DNA of 64,000 nt from Butyrivibrio sp. GTDB lineage: Bacteria; Bacillota; Clostridia; Lachnospirales; Lachnospiraceae. The notes beneath the pieces were generated by a model. The model had not been told where the DNA came from. It made no database searches and saw nothing but the letters and a program-made list of their open reading frames with translations. The stretch is from assembly GCA_015056495.1 (NCBI GenBank), contig SVGC01000006.1, positions 62,001 through 126,000 of the forward strand, in the 5' to 3' direction. Shown piece by piece: positions 18,982 to 28,563 of the stretch; position 1 is the stretch's first letter; each line of letters opens with the position of its first letter. Both the position numbers and the translations under genes were made by a program.

Positions 18982-19845
18982 ATGACAAAGAGATACATGG
19001 CGCTTGAAACTGCGGCTGAAGATTGCAGACTATACCATTATACTCAATGTAGTAGTATGAAGGGTATAGTTGCTGGAAAATGTATGTATGCCACGGATTC
19101 AAGCTTTTTAAATGATGTCAACGAAATTGAGTATATGCTTTCTGTTGCAGATAACGTAATAGGATATATGCTTAAACCGGAATGGTGTCAGCTGCTTCGT
19201 GAGCAGATCCATACTACAATGCAGGAGATGAGAAAAGCAGATTATTACATCATTTCTTTTTCAACTGATCCTGACAGTATCACCTTGTGGTCAGAGTTTG
19301 GAAATCAGACAGGCTATAATATCGGATTTAATGCAGGTGAACTGATCAAGCGTATTGAAAAAGAGCGTGAGATTTTTTGCCATGGCTATGTAATTTACGA
19401 TAAAGAAGCACAAGAAGAGCTCATCAAATCCCTTTTATTTAAGAGAATACCGGCTAAGGTGGGAATGGATTTTGATAAGATCATGGACACCAGGATACGT
19501 GAAGGCCAGTGCAAAGAGTTTGATGACTTGTGTAAACGCTTTAGAAGCATTATTTCTATCTATGCTCTTTTCTTTAAGCAGCAGGAGTTTGAAGCTGAAA
19601 AAGAATATAGGATAGTTTTTAGAAATTGTAAAAAAGAAGAGCTGATGTTCAGAGAACGTGATGGTTTCCTGATGCCTTTCATCAGAGTAGGACATATCAA
19701 TCAGGAACCTATGCCAATAACCAGCATCACAGTAGCACCTAAAAACCATGTGGACCTTGCCCGCAAAGGCGCTGAGCAGTATCTGCTCCATATGGGCTAC
19801 AAAAATCCAACTGTATATTTATCCAAGCTTAAGCTTAGATACTAA
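18982..19845 (+). CDS. DUF2971 family protein
   Basis: The 287-residue protein has the DUF2971 pattern: RLYHYTQCSSMKGIVAGKCMYA, FLNDVNEIEYML, then YYIISFSTDPDSITLWSEFGNQTGYNIGF. DUF2971 proteins are widespread, often near defence or mobile genes, and have no settled function. The ATG at 18982 is favoured over a GTG at 18970 because AGAGGTGA lies eight bases upstream. A REP-like repeat starts three bases after its stop codon. Neighbouring genes give no functional hint. Confidence 0.8.
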   Translation: MTKRYMALETAAEDCRLYHYTQCSSMKGIVAGKCMYATDSSFLNDVNEIEYMLSVADNVIGYMLKPEWCQLLREQIHTTMQEMRKADYYIISFSTDPDSITLWSEFGNQTGYNIGFNAGELIKRIEKEREIFCHGYVIYDKEAQEELIKSLLFKRIPAKVGMDFDKIMDTRIREGQCKEFDDLCKRFRSIISIYALFFKQQEFEAEKEYRIVFRNCKKEELMFRERDGFLMPFIRVGHINQEPMPITSITVAPKNHVDLARKGAEQYLLHMGYKNPTVYLSKLKLRY

Positions 19846-19847
19846 AA

Positions 19848-19959
19848 GAGTCACTGGGGACGTATCAGATTGACTCATTGTGCACAATGAGTCATTTTGA
19901 TACGTCCCCAGTGACTCATTGTGCACAATGAGTCATTTTGATACGTCCCCGGTGACTCA
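19848..19959. repeat. REP-like repeat, copy C (three half-units)
   Basis: Three half-units with GGGGACGTATCA or its complement alternate with two TTGTGCACAA centres. The first two form a near-palindrome, and the third repeats the second head to tail. It fills the gap between the convergent DUF2971 and purF genes. Confidence 0.85.
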
Positions 19960-19973
19960 TTTGTCTTATAAGT

Positions 19974-21392
19974 TTACTCTTTACCATCCCAGCAGTATGT
20001 GCAGAGCTTAGAACGGTCAATACCTACAGCATCCAGCATGTCATCAAGACGGTTGTAGTTAAGACTTGTAAAGCCAAGCTGCTTGCGGATATCCTCGATC
20101 ATCTTTTTGTAACGATCAGAATCTGGGTTACAGTAATCATCAAGAACAGCGCGCTCTACATTCTGACCTTCTTCCTTGTTGATAATGCGTCTTGCGATCA
20201 GCTCCATCTCAGAAGTTGAACGTGAGAAGTTTAAGTATTTACAGCCGTACATGATAGGAGGACAGGCAGGACGTACATGGACTTCCTTGGCACCACTTCT
20301 ATAGAGGAAATCAGTTGTTTCTCTAAGCTGTGTGCCTCTTACGATAGAGTCGTCTATAAGCAGGAGTTTGCGGTTCTCAATAAGCTCATGGACTGGGATC
20401 AGTTTCATGCGGGCTATCAGATCACGCTTGGACTGGATAGTTGGCATAAATGATCTTGGCCAGGTTGGAGTATATTTGATAAAAGGTCTGGAGAAAGGTA
20501 CGCCAGATTCGTTGGCATAGCCTACAGCGTGGGCGGTTCCGGAATCCGGTACTCCGGCTACAATGTCTATATCATCTTTTGTCATGCCGTCACGTTTAGC
20601 CATGGCACTTCCGCAGTTGTATCTCATCTGTTCTACAGATACACCTTCATAACTGGAAGATGGATAACCATAGTATACCCATAAGAATGTACATATGCGC
20701 ATGTTGCTGCCTGGCTTTGCCAGAGTAGTAACACCTTCAGGAGTCATGATGACTATCTCGCCAGGTCCAAGTTCCTTGAAATCGCGATAGCCAAGATTCA
20801 GATAAGCAAAGGCTTCGAAAGAAGCACAAAAGCCCTCATCCTTCATGCCTATTATCAGAGGTGTTCTGCCCATTTTATCCCTGGCACAATAAATACCGTT
20901 TGTTGTAAGCAGCATGAGAGTCATTGAGCCATCGATCTTATCCTGAGCATATTTGATACCGTCAATGATATTATCTTTCTGGTTGATGAGTGCAGCCACA
21001 AGCTCAGTAGCGTTGATATTTCCGCCGCTCATTTCCAAAAAGTGGCTACTGCTTGATCCGCCTATTACTTCCTCGGATAACTGCTCTAAATTATTTATTT
21101 TTCCAACAGTGGTGATTGCATAAGTGCCATGATGTGACCTGACGATCAGCGGTTGTGGCTCGTAATCAGAAATACAGCCAATACCAAGATTACCGCTCAT
21201 AGAGTGAATTTCTTTTTCAAATTTTGTTCTAAATGGTGAGTTTTCGATATTATGAATGGAACGATTAAAACCATCTTTTCCAAGGACTACCATACCAGCC
21301 CTTCTGGTTCCAAGATGTGAATGATAATCAGTTCCAAAAAACAAGTCAAAAACACAGTCATTCTTTAGTGCCGTAGCAAAAAAGCCGCCCAT
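19974..21392 (-). CDS. purF: Amidophosphoribosyltransferase-like protein (PurF variant lacking the N-terminal Cys)
   Basis: The 472-residue protein resembles PurF, which makes 5-phosphoribosylamine from PRPP and glutamine in purine synthesis. It has an N-terminal Ntn glutaminase fold (DYHSHLGTRRAGMVV) and a phosphoribosyltransferase domain with LLLIDDSIVRGTQLRE, the PRPP-binding loop. The tail LCTYCWDG resembles the PurF C-terminus. The expected start is Met-Cys, with Cys as the glutaminase nucleophile; here it is Met-Gly-Gly. AAGGAGGAGATTT sits directly upstream, so this start is well supported. It may use free ammonia, work with another amidotransferase, or have changed role. It is unlinked to the pur cluster at 32 kb. 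Confidence 0.8.
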   Translation of the reverse strand: MGGFFATALKNDCVFDLFFGTDYHSHLGTRRAGMVVLGKDGFNRSIHNIENSPFRTKFEKEIHSMSGNLGIGCISDYEPQPLIVRSHHGTYAITTVGKINNLEQLSEEVIGGSSSSHFLEMSGGNINATELVAALINQKDNIIDGIKYAQDKIDGSMTLMLLTTNGIYCARDKMGRTPLIIGMKDEGFCASFEAFAYLNLGYRDFKELGPGEIVIMTPEGVTTLAKPGSNMRICTFLWVYYGYPSSSYEGVSVEQMRYNCGSAMAKRDGMTKDDIDIVAGVPDSGTAHAVGYANESGVPFSRPFIKYTPTWPRSFMPTIQSKRDLIARMKLIPVHELIENRKLLLIDDSIVRGTQLRETTDFLYRSGAKEVHVRPACPPIMYGCKYLNFSRSTSEMELIARRIINKEEGQNVERAVLDDYCNPDSDRYKKMIEDIRKQLGFTSLNYNRLDDMLDAVGIDRSKLCTYCWDGKE

Positions 21393-21626
21393 AAATCTCC
21401 TCCTTAAAATTCAGGTAAATTCCTTTAATAGTTTGCAGTAATAAATTTTCATTGTCAATAAAAATCCTTTTATTAAATTTTAATAATTCAGAGGAGGTCA
21501 ATTTATTGAGTTATATTTGACGAAATTTTATAATATATGTATTGGAATAATGCATATAGTAATGTAGTTTATTGCCATCTGGATGATTTTTATGGAAAAG
21601 GAAAAAGTCATACAAGAGGATCAGAT

Positions 21627-23636
21627 ATGAATTATTTTCTCTATACAATGCCTGATGAAGAGAAAAATATATTAGAGCACATACCCGGATATCTGGCTGT
21701 TTTTTGCTATAGTAATGGCGAATACAGCCTTATTTTAGTATCAGAATTACTTGCCAAAGTATTCGGAGGCAGCAAGGATGAGCTGCTGGCTATGTATCTG
21801 CAGCAAAAGGCTGATTTTATCCATCCTGATGATGTACCATCGGTTGCTGCAGTAATGGGGCAGGTACTCATGGAGTCTGACAATCCCTATGAGATAGCTC
21901 TTCGCGTTCAGGTACCTCCTGAAAATGAATACAAACTCTTTAAGGGCAGCGTATCAGGCAAGGCTGTAGAAAAAGGGATTGTCCTTATATACGTAAATGT
22001 CTATGAAATAACTGAGAATTTTGACTATGACAGAACTGGCAACAAGCTCACAGCACTGGATTACAACACTATACTTCTGGATCGTATTTTAAATACTACT
22101 CAGGCCATGATCTTTTGGAAGGACAAAAATAGAAGATTTTTAGGCGTCAATCAGGCGTTTTTGGACTATTATGGCTTTTCATCCCTGTCAGAGGTCATAG
22201 GCAAAAATGATGAGGACATGGGTTGGCATCCTGATCCTGAACCTTTCAGAAAAGATGAGGAAGAGGTGCTGAGCGGCAAGAGCACTTTTATGGTGCAGGG
22301 TGAATGCGTGGTCAGAGGACAGGTGCGCCAGATCAGAGCCAGCAAAGGACCGGTTTATGATAATGGGAAGATAATCGGGCTTGTAGGAAGCTTTATAGAT
22401 GTTACAGATGATTTCGAGAAGAACAAACAGATCAACAAACTGAATAATGAACTTGAAAAAGCCAATAAATCAATGGTTGAATTCATTTCACGCATGAGCC
22501 ACGAGATGAGGACACCTATGAATGCGGTCATAGGACTGGCGACCCTTGGACTTGATAAGACTGAGGACCCTCTGGCAAAAGAATATCTGAAAAAAATACT
22601 GTTCTCGGGGCAGTATCTGCTGGGAATAATCAATGATGTTCTTGATGTGAGAAAGATTGAAGGCGGAGAGATTGTATTAGATCACAGGCCATTTAGTTTT
22701 GGCGATGTCCTTGATGCGGTTGAGACTATCATAAGGCCGATTGCTGATGAGAAAAATATCAGTTTTATCATGGACGACAGCAAGATCAACACCTGGAATA
22801 TAGTTGGTGACAAGATGAGGATCCAGCAGATATTGATCAATCTCCTTAATAATGCAGTCAAATTCACTGACAATGGCGGAAGAGTCTATCTGGATATAAA
22901 CCAGCAGATCCAGGGGGACAATGTTGAGATGGAATTTGTAGTTGAAGACAATGGCTGCGGAATGAGTGAAGAATTTCTTCCTAAGCTGTTCAATAATTTT
23001 GCTCAGGAAAATAGAGATCCTTCTAAATATGGCACTGGAACCGGCCTTGGACTCGTTATTTCCAAGAAGTTTGCCAATATGATGGGAGGAGATATTTCAG
23101 TAGAGAGTAAGGAAAATGTTGGAAGCAGATTTACAGTGAAGATAGTCCTGGAGTTGGGACTTCAGGATGAGGGAATATTAGACACTGCTTCTACCTGGAA
23201 ACAGCATCATGACGATTTTTCTGTCCTTAAGGGTGCAAGGATCCTTTTGGCAGAAGACAATGAAATCAATGCAGAAGTGGCACAGGGGTTGTTGGATGAA
23301 GTGGGAGCCAACGTTGATATAGCCTCAAATGGCCGTATAGCTGTGGATATGTTTAATAAATCCGAAGAGTATCACTACGATGCAATTCTTATGGATGTCA
23401 GGATGCCGGTAATGGATGGTTATGAGGCAACAGCCAGGATCAAAGCTCTCCCAAGAATGGACAGCATTGATATACCGGTAATTGCAATGACAGCAGATGT
23501 TATGGAAGAAACTATGAAAAAAGCGCGGGAATGTGGAATGGCAGGTTATGTATCCAAGCCTATAGATGTGCATGAGTTTTTCAGTACACTGGCTGGATTT
23601 GTGAGTGATCTTAGGAAAAAGAACAATGGCAAATAA
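21627..23636 (+). CDS. PAS-containing hybrid histidine kinase with receiver domain
   Basis: The 669-residue soluble protein has PAS-like sensor regions (about 15-115 and 145-265, the second with FWKDKNRRFLGVNQAFLDYYGF), a dimerisation domain with the phospho-acceptor His in SRMSHEMRTPMN (about 292), a HATPase domain with NLLNNAVKFTDNGG, EDNGCGMSEE and GTGTGLGLVISK, and a C-terminal receiver with the acceptor Asp in LMDVRMPVMDGYEA (about 590). The start is uncertain: ATG 21627 has AGAGGA at a good distance, while an in-frame ATG at 21537 has none. It overlaps the next kinase gene by 11 bases, so the two are co-translated. The signal is unknown. Confidence 0.9.
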   Translation: MNYFLYTMPDEEKNILEHIPGYLAVFCYSNGEYSLILVSELLAKVFGGSKDELLAMYLQQKADFIHPDDVPSVAAVMGQVLMESDNPYEIALRVQVPPENEYKLFKGSVSGKAVEKGIVLIYVNVYEITENFDYDRTGNKLTALDYNTILLDRILNTTQAMIFWKDKNRRFLGVNQAFLDYYGFSSLSEVIGKNDEDMGWHPDPEPFRKDEEEVLSGKSTFMVQGECVVRGQVRQIRASKGPVYDNGKIIGLVGSFIDVTDDFEKNKQINKLNNELEKANKSMVEFISRMSHEMRTPMNAVIGLATLGLDKTEDPLAKEYLKKILFSGQYLLGIINDVLDVRKIEGGEIVLDHRPFSFGDVLDAVETIIRPIADEKNISFIMDDSKINTWNIVGDKMRIQQILINLLNNAVKFTDNGGRVYLDINQQIQGDNVEMEFVVEDNGCGMSEEFLPKLFNNFAQENRDPSKYGTGTGLGLVISKKFANMMGGDISVESKENVGSRFTVKIVLELGLQDEGILDTASTWKQHHDDFSVLKGARILLAEDNEINAEVAQGLLDEVGANVDIASNGRIAVDMFNKSEEYHYDAILMDVRMPVMDGYEATARIKALPRMDSIDIPVIAMTADVMEETMKKARECGMAGYVSKPIDVHEFFSTLAGFVSDLRKKNNGK

Positions 23637-26600
23637 TGACACGTCCAATAATGTAAAAAAATTCTTCGCGGAACATAAAGCAATAATAAGGCTTTTGATT
23701 GATTTTATAATGATCATGATCGCCAGTTTTTTGATGATCAAATATAACGAATCCATTACAACAGAGACCAGCATTGATAGTCTGTTTAAATGGTTCATCT
23801 ATGCCTTTAAATATGTACCACTGATGATCGTATCATCTCTTTCCGGCATAGCTTCCGGCACTATCTGTGTTATATTTTTGTTTGTCTCTAAAACTATTAC
23901 AGAGAGTAGTTTTGCGTTCCTGAGTGCTATTTACCTTGGAGCTGGAATTGTCACTTATGAGATAACCAAGTACAAATGGTTCAGGAGCCTGAAAAAGACA
24001 ATCCTGGGAATAATAGTCCTGTCTATTAACCTGGGATGCGTCTGGGGCGGAATGCTTGGAATCATTGCCGGAAGAGGCTTTTCTGAATTTACTCCTTATA
24101 AGATGTTCTTTTATTTTCTAAATGAGCTGTTGGAATGTACCCTGGTAATGGTCATTCTGTATCTTTTTTATAATCATGCCCCTGATTCTGTAAAAGAGTA
24201 TTTCTATACAGCTCAGCTATATTCAAGTCGCATTGAGAATAATCCGGATCTGGACAATTATGAATATTCCAGACGATCTAAACTGGGCAGGGTTGTTACC
24301 AATATTATTATTTTCCAGGCAGCACTGCTTGGTCTGTTGGCGGCTTTTTTCTCTAATACTCTGATCCCTAATATGCATGCTACTCAATCTGCCATAGAGA
24401 ATGGCGATTCTGTGACTATACAATCCGATTACTGGGATAGTATCACCAATGTTGTCACTCTTGAAAGAGAAGTCAGTATGTTTGTTGAAAGTAGTGCCAA
24501 CAGGATAGACTACGATCTTTCCAATGCCACGCTGGCCTACGATATAGAATTATTACTTCTGATAATGATCATAGTCGTTCCATCTGCTGTTTTTGTAAAT
24601 AAATACGCTGTATGGAGAATAGTAAGACCTATCAGTAATATGTCCCGAGTGGTCAAGAACTTTGCAAAATCTCAGGGTGAAGATCTCCAAATGGATCTGA
24701 ACCTTGTTCATGAGTTAAAGATAGATACCGCAGATGAGATAGAGGATCTCTACAATGCCTTCAGGATAACGGTTACGACAACAGTAGGATATATCAATTA
24801 TATCAAGATGCAGCGCAATCTTGAGGAAGACCTTGTTGTTGCCAAAGAAGCCAATGCGGCAAAATCAAGATTTTTGTCCAATATGTCTCACGAAATCAGG
24901 ACGCCTATCAATGCTGTTCTTGGATTTGATGAGATGATCATACGTGAGAGCACGACACCTAGCATCACCGAGTACGCCAGAGAGATCCAGAATGCAGGTA
25001 AGACGCTGCTGAGCCTTATCAACGATATTCTTGATTTTTCCAAGATCGAAGCAGGTAAGATGGAGATCATTCCTGTTGAATACGAACTGTCGTCAGTTAT
25101 CAACGATCTTGCCAATATGATAAATATAAGGGCCAAGGACAAGGATCTGGAGCTCATATATAACGTAGACGAAAATATCCCTCATATCCTTGTGGGCGAT
25201 GAAATGCGCATAAGGCAGTGTGCTCTTAACCTTATGACCAACGCCGTCAAGTACACCCAGCAGGGAACAATAACTGTAAAGATCGGTTATGAAAAAGTCG
25301 GCAATAATCATATCAATCTGACCTTCAGGGTAAGTGACACAGGTCAGGGTATCAAGGAAGAAGACCTTGAAAAAATGTTCTCAGCTTTTGAAAGGATAGA
25401 TGAGGCCAAAAATAAGACTATTGAAGGAACCGGCCTTGGAATGAACATTGTTAAGCAGCTCCTTGACCTTATGGGATCGCAGCTGATCGTACATAGTGAA
25501 TATGGTGTGGGAAGTGATTTCTCTTTTTCAGTAAGGCAAAAAGTCGTATCCTGGGAGCCTGTTGGTAAGTTTACTCAGGATTATAAAGAATCTTTGTCCA
25601 AGCTTGAAATATATGAAGAATCCTTCCATGCACCAAAGGCCGCAATACTTGTTGTTGATGATACCAAGGCCAATCTGACAGTTATCAAGGGACTTCTGAA
25701 GGAGACAGGAATTCAGATAGATACTGCAGAGAGTGGTAAGGAAGCTCTGAAAAAAGTATGTGAGAAAAAGTATGATGTCATATTCCTTGATCACAGAATG
25801 CCTGAAATGGACGGCATTGAGACTTTCCATGCCATGAAGAAGCTGGATAATACTTACAATCTGAATACCCCGGTCATTGCTCTTACAGCCAATGCCATAT
25901 CTGGTGCCAGAGAAGAGTATTTCAAGGAAGGCTTTACAGATTACCTGTCCAAACCTGTTGACAGTAGCAGACTCGAAGAGATGCTCCTAATGTATCTTCC
26001 TGAGGAAAAGGTGTCCAAGAAGGGCGATGCTGATTATGTAACAGATGCCAGAAAAGAAGAAACACGAGAAGCTGAAGCTAAGGCCTATGCAAGGGTAGTC
26101 CTGGTAACCGGAATAGACATGCAGGCTGCTATCAATAACTGCGGAAGTGCAGAGCTCTTGTTAGAGGTAATGACTGATTTCTGGCTGACTATTGATGATA
26201 AGGCCAATCAGATCGAAGAAATGGAGAAAAAGGGTGATATTACCAATTTCACTATCTATGTCCATGGATTAAAGAGCGCAGCCAGGACCATAGGAGCCCT
26301 CAAGCTATCTGATATGGCAGCACATCTTGAGAGAGCAGGCAATGAGAAAAATATAGAAGAAATTGCTCAAAAAACTCCAGCGCTTCTTGAATCCTATCGC
26401 AGCTATAAGGAGCAGATAGCTCCGGCAATGGCTGATGACAAGAAAAATGATGAAAGACCTGAGATATCTATAGAAGAACTTGAAAGTGCTTTCCAGGGAA
26501 TGAAAGAATTTATAGAAGCTTCATATTTTGACAGTGCAGACGATATCATGAAGATGCTGGCTGATTATAAGATACCTGATGAATATGAGGACAAATATAA

Positions 26601-26658
26601 AGAAATTAAAAAGTTACTCGCTGCTGTTGACAGAGATGGTCTGTTACGTATATTGTAA
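23626..26658 (+). CDS. Membrane hybrid histidine kinase with receiver and Hpt domains
   Basis: The 1010-residue protein has about five N-terminal membrane helices (to about residue 180), a further hydrophobic pair around 220-245 and 305-325 flanking a short extracytoplasmic loop, a HAMP-like linker, HisKA with NMSHEIRTPINAVLGF (His near 422), HATPase with LMTNAVKYTQQG and GTGLGMNIVKQL, a receiver with FLDHRMPEMDG (Asp near 722), and an Hpt domain with YVHGLKSAARTIG (His near 880). It therefore contains a full internal phosphorelay. The ATG at 23626 lies inside the end of the previous gene. The terminal partner may be the double-receiver protein encoded next. Confidence 0.92.
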   Translation: MANNDTSNNVKKFFAEHKAIIRLLIDFIMIMIASFLMIKYNESITTETSIDSLFKWFIYAFKYVPLMIVSSLSGIASGTICVIFLFVSKTITESSFAFLSAIYLGAGIVTYEITKYKWFRSLKKTILGIIVLSINLGCVWGGMLGIIAGRGFSEFTPYKMFFYFLNELLECTLVMVILYLFYNHAPDSVKEYFYTAQLYSSRIENNPDLDNYEYSRRSKLGRVVTNIIIFQAALLGLLAAFFSNTLIPNMHATQSAIENGDSVTIQSDYWDSITNVVTLEREVSMFVESSANRIDYDLSNATLAYDIELLLLIMIIVVPSAVFVNKYAVWRIVRPISNMSRVVKNFAKSQGEDLQMDLNLVHELKIDTADEIEDLYNAFRITVTTTVGYINYIKMQRNLEEDLVVAKEANAAKSRFLSNMSHEIRTPINAVLGFDEMIIRESTTPSITEYAREIQNAGKTLLSLINDILDFSKIEAGKMEIIPVEYELSSVINDLANMINIRAKDKDLELIYNVDENIPHILVGDEMRIRQCALNLMTNAVKYTQQGTITVKIGYEKVGNNHINLTFRVSDTGQGIKEEDLEKMFSAFERIDEAKNKTIEGTGLGMNIVKQLLDLMGSQLIVHSEYGVGSDFSFSVRQKVVSWEPVGKFTQDYKESLSKLEIYEESFHAPKAAILVVDDTKANLTVIKGLLKETGIQIDTAESGKEALKKVCEKKYDVIFLDHRMPEMDGIETFHAMKKLDNTYNLNTPVIALTANAISGAREEYFKEGFTDYLSKPVDSSRLEEMLLMYLPEEKVSKKGDADYVTDARKEETREAEAKAYARVVLVTGIDMQAAINNCGSAELLLEVMTDFWLTIDDKANQIEEMEKKGDITNFTIYVHGLKSAARTIGALKLSDMAAHLERAGNEKNIEEIAQKTPALLESYRSYKEQIAPAMADDKKNDERPEISIEELESAFQGMKEFIEASYFDSADDIMKMLADYKIPDEYEDKYKEIKKLLAAVDRDGLLRIL

Positions 26659-26684
26659 AAATACGAAAGGACGATAAAAGGTTT

Positions 26685-27449
26685 ATGGATAAAAGAGTGC
26701 TATTGATAGGTAGTACCAAGAGTTTTATGGTCAGTGCTATCGCTAAGGGCCTTGAAAAAGAAGAATATGAAGTGGTTAGCTGCGAGCCTAGCAGAGCAGC
26801 TGTTGCTGCACTGGAAAACAGGCCGTCGATCTATCTGTTATACCTTGGTGATGAAGTGGCATTAAATTCTGATCTGGAATTGTATCTTTCCGAGCAGATC
26901 GATGCCGAGCAGTTTGTCCTGTATCTTATTGGAACTCAGAGAGAATTTGAAGCTGCTCTTGTACATATATCCCGTTCCAAAGTGACAGATATGTTCCTCA
27001 GACCGATCGATGTGAAGGAACTGGCTGAACAGCTTGATATTGTTGTAAGAGACAGTTCTGTGGCTGAAGAACAAAAAAAGAAGATCCTTGTCATTGATGA
27101 TGATGGCACAATGCTCAGAATGATCAAGACATGGTTGTCTGTAAAGTACAGAGTATATATGGCCAGTACCGGCAAGATTGCAATGTCATTTTTACAGAAT
27201 AATACTGTAGATCTTGTACTTTTGGATTATGAGATGCCTACCATGAATGGCCCGCAGGTACTCAAGCTTATCAGAGCCAACCTGCCGACTTCAGAGCTTC
27301 CTGTTATGTTCCTTACATCCAAAAGTGATAAAGAAAGTGTATTGTCGGTGGCTAATCTCAAACCTGAGAAATATCTCCTGAAGACAATGCCTAAGAACCA
27401 GCTGCTAGGTGCGATAGACGACTTTTTTACAAAAAAGAGTGGTGTATAA
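26685..27449 (+). CDS. Two-receiver response regulator without output domain
   Basis: The 254-residue protein has two receiver folds in tandem. The first (about 1-120) lacks the phosphorylatable Asp: the expected position reads IYLLYLGDEV. The second (about 127-250) is canonical, with LVIDDDGTML, LVLLDYEMP (Asp near 181) and MFLTSKSD. No DNA-binding or enzymatic output domain follows. It begins 26 bases after the membrane hybrid kinase and probably accepts phosphate from its Hpt domain, acting through protein contacts. The order kinase, kinase, receiver with tight spacing supports one phosphorelay. Confidence 0.88.
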   Translation: MDKRVLLIGSTKSFMVSAIAKGLEKEEYEVVSCEPSRAAVAALENRPSIYLLYLGDEVALNSDLELYLSEQIDAEQFVLYLIGTQREFEAALVHISRSKVTDMFLRPIDVKELAEQLDIVVRDSSVAEEQKKKILVIDDDGTMLRMIKTWLSVKYRVYMASTGKIAMSFLQNNTVDLVLLDYEMPTMNGPQVLKLIRANLPTSELPVMFLTSKSDKESVLSVANLKPEKYLLKTMPKNQLLGAIDDFFTKKSGV

Positions 27450-27463
27450 TATAAACGAAATAT

Positions 27464-27508
27464 TATCAGAGAGTATATTAAATAATATATTCTCTGATTT
27501 TTTTTACT
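27464..27508 (+). terminator. Terminator of the kinase operon
   Basis: ATCAGAGA and TCTCTGAT form a stem extended by TATATT/AATATA, followed by eight T residues. Confidence 0.85.
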
Positions 27509-27619
27509 ATTTTATGTGACAAATTTAGATATTATGGTAATATAGGTGTAGTCGTAAAAAGGACTCTGTACGTTTAAGTACGTCAGAGTGCTAAAAAACT
27601 TGGAAAAGGAACATTACAG

Positions 27620-28549
27620 ATGATTCAGAAATTGATTAGTGGCATAAAAAGGACTAATGCCCCGATTGTAGTAGGTCTGGACCCGAAGCTGTCCTTCATA
27701 CCGGAGCGTATCACATCCAAAGCTTATGCTGAGTTTGGTGAGACCCTTGAAGGAGCGGGTGAAGCTATATGGCAGTTCAACAAGGAGATTGTTGACGCTG
27801 TGTACGATCTGATCCCAGCAGTTAAGCCTCAGATTGCCATGTACGAGCAGTTTGGCATTCCTGGACTTGTTGCATTTAAGAAAACAGTAGATTATTGTCA
27901 TCAAAAAGGCCTTATTGTCATTGGAGATATTAAGAGAGGCGATATCGGTTCTACTTCAGAGTCATATGCTATTGGTCACCTTGGAAGTATTCAGGTTGGA
28001 AACAATACATATTCAGGTTTTGAAGAAGATTTCGCGACCGTTAATCCTTATCTTGGCTCTGATGGAGTAAAGCCTTTTATTAATGTTTGTAATAAGGAAG
28101 ACAAAGGTATTTTTGTTCTTGTAAAAACATCAAATCCTAGCAGTGGTGAGTTCCAGGATAGAGAGATCGATGGAAGACCTCTGTACGAGCTGGTTGGTGA
28201 ACAGGTTGAAAAATGGGGTCAGGAATCTATGGAAGGTGACTACAGCAATGTCGGTGCTGTTGTAGGTGCTACATATCCTGAGATGGGCAAGATCCTGAGA
28301 AAGATAATGCCTCACGCATTCATTCTCGTACCTGGCTACGGTGCTCAGGGTGGTAAAGGCAAAGATCTGGTACACTTCTTTAATGAAGATGGACTTGGAG
28401 CTATTGTCAATTCTTCAAGAGGAATCATAGCTGCATGGCAGAATGAGAATTACAGCCAGTTTGCTGATGGACAGGTAGGACCTGCAGCAAGATGTGCGGT
28501 TAATGATATGATAAAAGATATTTCAGATGCACTTACATCTAATAATTGA
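27620..28549 (+). CDS. pyrF: Orotidine 5'-phosphate decarboxylase, type 2
   Basis: The 309-residue enzyme makes UMP from OMP. VGLDPKLSFIPE and the catalytic region VIGDIKRGDIGSTSE, with the Lys and Asp of the family, together with the length, match the longer type 2 PyrF. It lies 14 bases upstream of pyrE and forms a pyrimidine pair with it. GGAAAAGGAAC precedes the ATG. The 5' region has a possible promoter (GTGACA 27516, TAATAT 27538) and a hairpin ACTCTG/CAGAGT (27563-27589) that does not match the PyrR-binding consensus I know. Confidence 0.95.
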   Translation: MIQKLISGIKRTNAPIVVGLDPKLSFIPERITSKAYAEFGETLEGAGEAIWQFNKEIVDAVYDLIPAVKPQIAMYEQFGIPGLVAFKKTVDYCHQKGLIVIGDIKRGDIGSTSESYAIGHLGSIQVGNNTYSGFEEDFATVNPYLGSDGVKPFINVCNKEDKGIFVLVKTSNPSSGEFQDREIDGRPLYELVGEQVEKWGQESMEGDYSNVGAVVGATYPEMGKILRKIMPHAFILVPGYGAQGGKGKDLVHFFNEDGLGAIVNSSRGIIAAWQNENYSQFADGQVGPAARCAVNDMIKDISDALTSNN

Positions 28550-28563
28550 GGGGAGATCTGACT

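Noticed and set aside
19848-19959. CRISPR array
   Set aside because: The repeats are palindromic units without regular unique spacers, and no cas genes are present.
27563-27589. PyrR-type attenuator before pyrF
   Set aside because: The hairpin lacks the conserved PyrR-binding loop sequence and there is no terminator with T-run between it and the gene.
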